Positions 1 through 4,835 of a stretch of DNA of 8,860 bases are shown piece after piece. A model generated the notes under the pieces. It searched no databases. It saw nothing but the letters and a program-made list of their open reading frames with translations, and was not told the DNA's origin. The position numbers and the translations under genes were made by a program. Origin of the DNA: Armatimonadota bacterium (GTDB lineage: Bacteria; Armatimonadota; UBA10988); assembly GCA_016183835.1 (NCBI GenBank), contig JACPDV010000394.1, forward strand, positions 1 through 8,860, in the 5' to 3' direction. Position 1 is the stretch's first letter; each line of letters starts with the position of its first letter.

Positions 1-47
1 GCAGGGGGGGTCCAACACCAGCAAGGCGGGACGGGACCTCACCCCAG

Positions 48-70
48 CCCTCTCCTAGGCAAGGAGAGGG
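48..70. repeat. 9-bp hairpin, terminator-like or dispersed palindrome
   Basis: Positions 48-56 (CCCTCTCCT) and 62-70 (AGGAGAGGG) form a perfect 9-bp inverted repeat with a 5-nt loop. No T-run follows on either strand, so it is not a classic intrinsic terminator. Short palindromes of this CCCTCTCC/GGAGAGGG type are, from general familiarity, often dispersed in high-GC metagenomic genomes; that is recollection, not something shown here. It lies upstream of the first gene and may end or separate a transcript entering from the left. Confidence 0.5.
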
Positions 71-113
71 GGCCGGATCGCGCTGCCGACTTTGGCTTTG
101 ACTTCGCCCTGGT

Positions 114-131
114 GAAGCCGCCAGCGGCTTC
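114..131. repeat. Short hairpin upstream of the first gene
   Basis: GAAGCCGC (114-121) and GCGGCTTC (124-131) are exact reverse complements separated by CA. In practice this gives a 7-bp stem with a 4-nt loop. It sits 36 nt before the ribosome-binding site of the oxidoreductase gene, inside its probable leader. Role unknown: it could be structural, part of a terminator for an upstream gene, or chance in GC-rich DNA. Confidence 0.35.
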
Positions 132-179
132 CCTTCCGACCTGGAACATGCTACCATCCGCCGCCCGGAGGGACCCGGC

Positions 180-1298
180 ATGGACACCATCGGCGTCGGG
201 ATCGTCGGCTACGGCCTGGCCGGCGAGTGGTTCCACAAGCTGCTCATCGACGAGGTCGACGGGCTGCAGATCACCGCCGTGATGAGCCGCAGCGCGGACA
301 AGCTGGCGCGGGCCCGCAAGCAGAACCCGGGCGCGCTGATCACCCCTGACTTCGATGCCCTGCTCGCCGCGGACGCCGTGGACCTGGTGGTGCTCGCCAC
401 GCCGCACGACGTCCACGCCGCGCAGGCGGTCGCCGCGCTCGACGCCGGCAAGGCGGTGGTGACGGACAAGATCATGTGCCGCTCGGTGGCCGAGGCCGAT
501 GCCATGATCGCCTCCGCCGAGCGCAGTGGCAAGCTCCTCAGCGTGTTCCACAACCGGCGTTGGGACAGCGACTTCCTGACCGTGCTGGCTGCGCTGGAGG
601 GCGGGTGGCTGGGCGAGGTGTGGACCGTGGACATCGCCGTCACCCGCCCCGGCCTGCCGCTCCGCCCGCTCACCGGCGAGCGCCGCTGGCGCTCCACCCG
701 GGAGGGCTTCGGCGGGCAGATCGTGGACTGGGGCGCCCACCTCATGGACCAGGCCGTGCTCCTCGGCGGCGCCGACCCGGACCGCGTCTTCTGCGACCTG
801 CAGTACCGCCAGGATGGCTGCGAGGTCGACACCGAGGGGTACGTGGTGCTCCATTACGCCGACGGCCGGCGGATCACCGTCACCGCCGGGGTGCAGACGC
901 TGGTGGAGAAGCCGCATTGGTGGATCAACGGCAGCGCCGGGACGCTGGTGGTCGACGGCATCGATCCGCAGGAGAGCGTGATGCGCGCCACCCGGAAGGT
1001 GCCCTCGGGCGGACCAGCGGCCTGCCTGCCGCGCGAGGCGGTGCGGCTCGAGAGCCTCAAGCCGGCCGACGGCTTCGGCCCGGTGGCCGGCCGGTGGGGC
1101 GACTACTACCAGAACGTGCGCGACGCGATGCTGGGCAAGTCCGAGCTGGCGGTGACGGCGGAGCAGTGCCGCGACGCGCTGCGGGTCTACGAGCAGTGCT
1201 TCCGCGCCGCCGGGGTGAGGAACGAGTTGACGAGCAGCCGCGGCGCGGGGCTGCTGGGTCACTCCTCAGGGAAGGGAATGCCCTGGGCGACGCACTGA
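180..1298 (+). CDS. Gfo/Idh/MocA family NAD(P)-dependent oxidoreductase
   Basis: This 372-aa cytosolic dehydrogenase probably oxidises or reduces a sugar, inositol or sugar acid at the expense of NAD(P). The N-terminal Rossmann domain opens with the dinucleotide motif G10-Y-G12-L-A-G15. The family's EKP lysine is present as K97 in the variant TDKIM. An FHNRRWD stretch (123-129) resembles the QNRRWD motif of the YdgJ/IolU-like branch. The C-terminal domain carries GGQIVDWGAHLMDQ (178-191) with D183 and H187, the positions expected for substrate binding and catalysis. The ATG at 180 is supported by GGAGGG at 167-172 with a 7-nt spacer. The length is normal for the family, but the last ~20 residues are low in conserved character and overlap the convergent gene by 40 nt. 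Family assignment is secure; the substrate is unknown. Confidence 0.93.
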   Translation: MDTIGVGIVGYGLAGEWFHKLLIDEVDGLQITAVMSRSADKLARARKQNPGALITPDFDALLAADAVDLVVLATPHDVHAAQAVAALDAGKAVVTDKIMCRSVAEADAMIASAERSGKLLSVFHNRRWDSDFLTVLAALEGGWLGEVWTVDIAVTRPGLPLRPLTGERRWRSTREGFGGQIVDWGAHLMDQAVLLGGADPDRVFCDLQYRQDGCEVDTEGYVVLHYADGRRITVTAGVQTLVEKPHWWINGSAGTLVVDGIDPQESVMRATRKVPSGGPAACLPREAVRLESLKPADGFGPVAGRWGDYYQNVRDAMLGKSELAVTAEQCRDALRVYEQCFRAAGVRNELTSSRGAGLLGHSSGKGMPWATH

Positions 1299-1669
1299 TT
1301 GAGTTCGGTCAGCGTGTTGCCGATGTCCGCGAGCTTTTGCGACGAACCTGCCTCGAGCGGGTCGTTCTTGCACATCTCCTCGTGGGCGATGAGCATGCCT
1401 CCGAGCCGCTGACGGAGGATCATCCGGGTCTCGTTGCGGCACATCGGCATGGCCTTGAGCTCTGCCAGCACTTTCGCCGCCTCAGCCTGGTAGTCCGGCA
1501 AGGCCGCGCGGTCCTGAATGGCGGCGTTGATGGCCTTGCCCAGCCGCTCGAGCATGCCGGCGTACTGTTTGTCGAAGGCCGCCACCTGTCGCTGATCGCG
1601 CACCGCCAGGACCACCGCCGCCAGCATCCCGGCCAGGAGCAGCAGGAAGACCACATTTCGCTTCGACAT
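1259..1669 (-). CDS. Small membrane-anchored protein of unknown function
   Basis: I do not recognise this 136-aa protein. It starts MSKRN followed by one strongly hydrophobic stretch (about residues 6-23), then a charged region from R24. This predicts a single N-terminal membrane anchor or uncleaved signal with the rest outside the cytoplasm. The remainder looks helical and is rich in Ala, Leu, Lys and Glu. It has three cysteines, C77, C100 and C126, so a disulfide is possible outside the membrane. It ends in acidic PFPEE. A purine-rich GGGAGG lies about 12 nt before the ATG, a little far for a ribosome-binding site. It follows the dehydrogenase at 1763-2704 on the same strand after 93 nt and could share its transcript. 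Coding status is supported by the membrane-protein-like N terminus and balanced composition, unlike the Arg/Pro/Gly-rich shadow frames. Confidence 0.75.
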   Translation of the reverse strand: MSKRNVVFLLLLAGMLAAVVLAVRDQRQVAAFDKQYAGMLERLGKAINAAIQDRAALPDYQAEAAKVLAELKAMPMCRNETRMILRQRLGGMLIAHEEMCKNDPLEAGSSQKLADIGNTLTELNQCVAQGIPFPEE

Positions 1670-1762
1670 CAGGCCACCAAGCCTCCCGCGTGGATCCGCC
1701 GGGCGTCAGCCCACCCCGGAGCCACCGCTCCCATCGCAGGGTGACCGCCCGGCCCGGCGGCG

Positions 1763-2704
1763 TTACAGGGAGCGGTCGAGCAGCGTCGGGAGCTGGGGCC
1801 GGCCGGCGCGGCGGAGGATGACGTTGAGGATCACCGAGAAGTCCAGCTCGCCCCAGCCCTCGCGCAGCGCTTCGTCGTAGAGGTCGATGGTGTGCTGCAC
1901 CCGGCCGCAGGGCAGCCCGAGCCGGCGGGCCTTGTCGGCCCACAGGCGGAGGTCCTTGAGCGCGTCCTTGAGCTTGTAGATGGGGGCGAAGCCGTTGTCC
2001 ACCGGGTTGTTCGGAGCCGCGCCCGGCAGGTAGCAGCGCCCGCGCATGGCCACGCTGTCGCCCGTGGAGCCGAGGAACACCCGGTACGCCACCGCCGGAT
2101 CGAGCCCCGCATCGAGCGCCCCGAGGCAGCTCAGGAACACCGTCACCAGGCCGTCCAGCAGGCACAGGTTGTTGTCGAGCTTGAGGTCGGGTCCGGCCCC
2201 CACGTTGGGTCCGCAATACGCGCGCTTGGCCGGGTCGCCGAGCACATCGAAAACCGGCTCGACGGCCTCGAACGCGTCGTGCGGCCCGCGCGCCATGATG
2301 GCCAGGGCGCCGGCCGCGGCGCCGCCGCTGCCGCCGCTCACCGGCGCGCCCAGCAGCGTGATGCCCACTTCCGCCGCGACCTTCGCCAGGGCGCGCGTGT
2401 GCTCGCCGCCGATGGTTTCCATGCTGACGTGGATCGGCCGCTCGTGCCGCGCCAGCGCCGCGTAGAACCCACCCTCGCGGGTGGCCCGCTCGAGCACCGC
2501 CGGCGCGTCGGTGAGCATGGTGATCACCACCGGCGCCGCGGCGCCCACCTCCGCCGGCGTCGCCACCAGCCGCGCACCGATCTCGTCCAGCTCCGGCCGG
2601 GCCGTGCGGTTCCACGCGGTGACCTCGTACCCGGCCTTGACCAGGTTCCGCGCCATGCGGCTGCCCATGATTCCCAGCCCGACCACACCAACCTGTTGGC
2701 TCAA
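1763..2704 (-). CDS. NADP-type beta-hydroxyacid dehydrogenase (3-hydroxyisobutyrate / 6PGDH family)
   Basis: A 313-aa cytosolic oxidoreductase of the 3-hydroxyisobutyrate / tartronate-semialdehyde / glyoxylate reductase family, interconverting a beta-hydroxyacid and a semialdehyde or keto acid. The Rossmann motif G9-L-G11-I-M-G14 is near the N terminus. N32-R33-T34 after the second strand is the pattern usually linked with NADP(H) preference. The substrate loop reads GAPVSGGSGGA (119-129), where most relatives have Asp before APVSGG. The catalytic lysine is K175 within GPDLKLDNN, with N179, and KDL (250-252) matches the C-terminal helix motif. I place the start at TTG 2704, because GAGGAG (2712-2717) lies 7 nt before it and the Rossmann strand begins at once. 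The upstream ATG at 2920 would add 72 residues of non-homologous sequence across the divergent gene. Substrate unknown. Confidence 0.92.
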   Translation of the reverse strand: MSQQVGVVGLGIMGSRMARNLVKAGYEVTAWNRTARPELDEIGARLVATPAEVGAAAPVVITMLTDAPAVLERATREGGFYAALARHERPIHVSMETIGGEHTRALAKVAAEVGITLLGAPVSGGSGGAAAGALAIMARGPHDAFEAVEPVFDVLGDPAKRAYCGPNVGAGPDLKLDNNLCLLDGLVTVFLSCLGALDAGLDPAVAYRVFLGSTGDSVAMRGRCYLPGAAPNNPVDNGFAPIYKLKDALKDLRLWADKARRLGLPCGRVQHTIDLYDEALREGWGELDFSVILNVILRRAGRPQLPTLLDRSL

Positions 2705-2711
2705 GGCCCTG

Positions 2712-2717
2712 CTCCTC
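2712..2717 (-). promoter_or_regulatory. Ribosome-binding site fixing a TTG start
   Basis: On the minus strand this reads GAGGAG, 7 nt before TTG at 2704-2702. It is the best Shine-Dalgarno match near the N terminus of the hydroxyacid dehydrogenase and decides in favour of the TTG start over the distant ATG at 2920. Confidence 0.75.
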
Positions 2718-2827
2718 GTCCAGCCGGGAACATGGTTGGGTAGGCGGCGGGCGACTCCTGCCGGGGAGGAGCCACGGCCGCGACGGGGAAACAAGCCCAA
2801 GCCGACCGGCGCAGGGAAAGGCCGCGC

Positions 2828-3067
2828 ATGTACCTGTACGCTCTCACATACCGCAACCCTTACCAGGAGGGCCGGCCCTTCGTGATGTTCCTCGCCTCCG
2901 ATCGGCTGCTCGACGTTCACGAGGCGCGGCTGGCGGCGGTGGAGCAGGTCCGCGCCGACGCCCTCGGCAACGAGTGGCTCGAAGCCGTCGCCGACGGGGA
3001 GCTGTGCGGGCCGGTGGAGCTGGAGGGCACGCTGCGGCAGCCGTCCATCGCCATGCTGGTGAGCTGA
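2828..3067 (+). CDS. Small hypothetical protein, coupled to the SDR gene
   Basis: A 79-aa protein I do not recognise. It has no signal peptide or membrane segment and is predicted to be a soluble alpha/beta protein. It starts MYLYALTYRNPYQEGRPFVMF, is acidic in the middle, has one cysteine (residue 60) and ends IAMLVS. A purine-rich AGGGAAAGG lies just upstream of the ATG. Its TGA is followed after only 2 nt by the GTG of the SDR gene, so the two are almost certainly co-transcribed and translationally coupled. The neighbouring dehydrogenase is divergent across a 123-nt gap, which should hold the promoters for both directions. The balanced composition and the tight coupling argue that it is a real gene. 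Function unknown. Confidence 0.72.
   Translation: MYLYALTYRNPYQEGRPFVMFLASDRLLDVHEARLAAVEQVRADALGNEWLEAVADGELCGPVELEGTLRQPSIAMLVS
3058..3063 (+). promoter_or_regulatory. Ribosome-binding site for the GTG-started SDR
   Basis: GGTGAG lies 6 nt before GTG at 3070, inside the last codons of the 79-aa gene. It supports the GTG start and coupled translation, rather than the in-frame ATG at 2974, which would add 32 Arg/Ala/Gly-rich residues overlapping the upstream gene. Confidence 0.6.
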
Positions 3068-3069
3068 TC

Positions 3070-3786
3070 GTGCGCCTCCCGGGCAAGGCCGCGCTGGTCA
3101 CGGGCGGCGGCCGGGGCATCGGCCGGGCGATCGCCCTCGCCTTCGCCGCCGAGGGCGCCGACGTGGCCGTCGCGGCGCGGAGCGTGGCGCAGCTCGAAGC
3201 CGTGGCCGCCGAATGCCGCGCGCTCGGCCGGCACGCTGTGCCGGTGCCCCTGGACGTGACCGACGCCGCCGCCTGGCGGCGCGCGGTGGACGCCGTCCTG
3301 GCCGAGCTGGGGCGGATCGACATCCTGGTCAACAACGCCGGGGGCGGGATCTTCCGCTGGATCGTGGACATGGCGCCCGAGGAGTTCGACCAGGTGGTGG
3401 CGCTGAACCTGCGCAGCGTGTTCCTGGGGATGCACACCGTGGCGCCGCACCTGATCGAGCGGGGGAGCGGGCGGATCGTGAACGTCTCGAGCATGGCGGC
3501 CTACGGCGGCGGGCCGGAGTACTGTGCCTACTCGGCGGCGAAGGCGGGCGTGAACCTCCTGACCGAGGTGATGGCCCGGGAGCTGAAGGCAGCGGGTCGG
3601 CCGGGCGTGACGTGCAACGCCATCTGCCCCGGCCCGGTGGCCAGCGAGCTGCGCTCGTCGCACTTCCCGGATGAAGACCCGGCGAGCATCATGCAGCCGT
3701 CCGAGGTGGCCAAGGTGGCGGTGTTCCTGTCGTCCGACGAGGCGTCGGGAATCAGCGGCGCGGCGCTGAACGTGCGGCACTATTGA
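3070..3786 (+). CDS. Short-chain dehydrogenase/reductase (classical SDR)
   Basis: A 238-aa cytosolic NAD(P)-dependent oxidoreductase of the classical SDR family; substrate unknown. Cofactor motif T11-G-G-G-R-G-I-G18, the NNAG structural motif (88-91) and the full catalytic set N113, S141, Y154 and K158 (YSAAK) are all present, with the expected 13-residue Ser-Tyr spacing. ICPGP (185-189) follows the active site as usual. The C terminus ends SGAALNVRHY, lacking the DGG seen in many FabG-like relatives at this place, so the tail is shortened or diverged. A33/A36-type residues after the second strand do not settle the NAD versus NADP preference. The GTG start is supported by GGTGAG at 3058-3063 and by the 2-nt spacing from the preceding gene. 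It converges with the YceI gene across a 149-nt gap containing a large inverted repeat. Confidence 0.93.
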   Translation: MRLPGKAALVTGGGRGIGRAIALAFAAEGADVAVAARSVAQLEAVAAECRALGRHAVPVPLDVTDAAAWRRAVDAVLAELGRIDILVNNAGGGIFRWIVDMAPEEFDQVVALNLRSVFLGMHTVAPHLIERGSGRIVNVSSMAAYGGGPEYCAYSAAKAGVNLLTEVMARELKAAGRPGVTCNAICPGPVASELRSSHFPDEDPASIMQPSEVAKVAVFLSSDEASGISGAALNVRHY

Positions 3787-3805
3787 GCTTCGCGGGGGCC
3801 TGCCC

Positions 3806-3908
3806 GGCGGTTGGAAACCGCGGCAACCATGCCAAACCCTCCTGCGAGGGTTCCGGATGGGGAGCCCGCGCAGGCGGACTTCGCATGGTAGCCGTGGCTT
3901 CAGCCGCC
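3806..3908. repeat. Cloverleaf-like imperfect inverted repeat between convergent genes
   Basis: The outer arms are 3806-3833 and 3883-3908. The first arm's reverse complement matches the second arm over about 26 nt with a few mismatches and one gap; the shared core is GCATGG-T/A-GCCG. Between the arms sit two further hairpins: AACCCT/AGGGTT (3835-3840 / 3847-3852), and AGCCCGC/GCGGACT (3863-3869 / 3874-3880, one G-T pair, loop GCAG). The whole can fold as a three-stem cross. Lying between the stops of the SDR (3786) and YceI (3936) genes, it could serve as a bidirectional terminator. Its architecture also fits a REP/MITE-like dispersed element. Only one copy is visible here. Confidence 0.65.
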
Positions 3909-3935
3909 GGGGGATGGGGGAGACGAGGAACGCTC

Positions 3936-4586
3936 TCACCGCGTCGGCGGCACGAACTTCTTGGTGCTGGTGAGGATCCGCACGTCGACATGCTGCCGGT
4001 TGGCCACCTTGCGCACCGCCTTCGGACCCAGGTCGATGCCGAAGTCCGTGAGGAAGATGTCGAAGGAGGCCGCCACCTTGAGCAGATCGCCGGGCAGCCG
4101 CGTGGCCGTCTCGTCGTCGGCCGGGAGCGCCGTGACCACGATGGTCGCCGGCACGTCGAGCGTCCGACCCTTGAGCGACAGCGAGCCGACCACGTCGATG
4201 GACAGCGACTGACCCGGTTTGAGCGGCGTGGGCTGGTTGGGCGACTTGACCTGCTTGAGGTCGAAGGTGACCTTGGGGAACTGGTCGACATCGAGCCAGT
4301 CGGGTCCGCGCATGATCTGGTCGCGCAGGGGGATCCCGTTGCTCAGCTTGGCGGCGTCCAGCTCGAAATGGGCGGTGGGGCGGTCCAGGATGTTGTCCGG
4401 GTTGACCTGCACCGTCCCGGTGACCTCCTGAGTGCGCGTGACCATGAACTCGAGCGGGGCGTCGGAGGTGATGGTGATGCAGTCCCGGTGGATGGGATCG
4501 TCGGCCAGGTAGGTGACCATGTCGGCGGCCCACGCTGCCAGGACCGCAAGCACCACGGGAACGGCCAGCCAGGATCCTCTGCGCAT
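3936..4586 (-). CDS. YceI family secreted protein
   Basis: A 216-aa protein with an N-terminal signal peptide: MRRGSW, a hydrophobic core at about 7-19, and probable cleavage after AWA near residue 20. It is predicted to be periplasmic or secreted. The rest matches the YceI lipocalin-like beta-barrel family, known to bind polyisoprenoids or other long amphiphilic chains. Visible hallmarks are FELDAAKLSNG (74-84), the R88-D89 pair, WLDVDQFPKVTF (97-108) in place of the usual dfFd...yP.itF, and GSLSLKGRT (134-142). A strand-forming C-terminal region follows, about 172-206. The ATG at 4586 is chosen because GGAGAG lies just upstream at 4591-4596 and the signal peptide starts immediately; the in-frame ATG at 4646 would put 20 residues before it. 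Ligand and pathway are unknown, and no cytochrome b561 partner is visible beside it. Confidence 0.9.
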   Translation of the reverse strand: MRRGSWLAVPVVLAVLAAWAADMVTYLADDPIHRDCITITSDAPLEFMVTRTQEVTGTVQVNPDNILDRPTAHFELDAAKLSNGIPLRDQIMRGPDWLDVDQFPKVTFDLKQVKSPNQPTPLKPGQSLSIDVVGSLSLKGRTLDVPATIVVTALPADDETATRLPGDLLKVAASFDIFLTDFGIDLGPKAVRKVANRQHVDVRILTSTKKFVPPTR

Positions 4587-4665
4587 GTGGCTCTCCAGCG
4601 GTGTCGTTATGCTCCCGGCGGCACGCGAAGTCAAGCGCAGGCGCAAGACCAGATGCGGCCCCGCC

Positions 4666-4747
4666 CCGCCCGGCCCTGAAGGGCCGGGTGGCGCAACGAA
4701 GGCCGCGTAGGCGGCCTTTGTGTTCCCAGCCGGTCGTTCACGGCCGG
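4666..4747. repeat. Three tandem hairpins in a divergent intergenic region
   Basis: This is the structured part of the 249-nt gap between the YceI start (4586) and the lyase start (4836). Hairpin 1 is CCCGGCCC/GGGCCGGG (4669-4676 / 4681-4688) with loop TGAA, extendable to 4666-4691 with one G-T pair. Hairpin 2 is AAGGCCGC/GCGGCCTT (4699-4706 / 4711-4718) with loop GTAG, followed by TTGTGTT. Hairpin 3 is CCGGTCG/CGGCCGG (4730-4736 / 4741-4747) with loop TTCA and one G-T pair. All loops are 4 nt and the stems 7-8 bp. Hairpin 2 with its T-rich tail resembles a rightward intrinsic terminator, although no gene enters from the left on the plus strand. Possibilities are an attenuator leader, a small RNA 3' end or a dispersed repeat. 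Confidence 0.6.
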
Positions 4748-4789
4748 GGGTGCCCCGCGGCCAACTCGCACCCGGTCAAGCCCGACCGT

Positions 4790-4819
4790 TTGACACCGCG
4801 CTCACGCCTCTCGTAGACT
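4790..4819 (+). promoter_or_regulatory. Possible sigma-70-type promoter for the lyase gene
   Basis: TTGACA (4790-4795) is a perfect -35 consensus. With an 18-bp spacer it is followed by TAGACT (4814-4819), matching the -10 consensus at 4 of 6 positions. Transcription would start near 4826, leaving the GGAG ribosome-binding site (4826-4829) at the extreme 5' end of the mRNA. That very short leader weakens the call; the match could be chance. Confidence 0.35.
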
Positions 4820-4835
4820 CCCGCCGGAGCCCCCG

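Noticed and set aside
39..1262. Minus-strand frame of 407 codons opposite the oxidoreductase
   Set aside because: His/Ala/Arg-rich antisense shadow of a well-supported gene; no ribosome-binding site or domain.
476..1744. Plus-strand frame of 422 codons overlapping the oxidoreductase
   Set aside because: Overlaps the clearly homologous Gfo/Idh/MocA frame and is Arg/Pro/Gly-rich without motifs.
1670..1762. Terminator for the hydroxyacid dehydrogenase in the 93-nt gap
   Set aside because: Only a weak 5-bp CCGCC/GGCGG stem near 1746-1760 and no T-run on the minus strand; not enough to call.
1482..2615. Minus-strand frame of 377 codons over the hydroxyacid dehydrogenase
   Set aside because: Same strand but shifted frame of a gene with a complete motif set; low-complexity composition.
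2705..2920. 72-residue N-terminal extension of the hydroxyacid dehydrogenase from an ATG at 2920
   Set aside because: It would overlap the divergent 79-aa gene, shows no homologous character, and TTG 2704 has a strong ribosome-binding site right at the Rossmann fold.
2917..4533. Minus-strand frame of 538 codons across the SDR and YceI genes
   Set aside because: It runs antisense through the SDR and out of frame through YceI; composition is shadow-like and motifs are absent.
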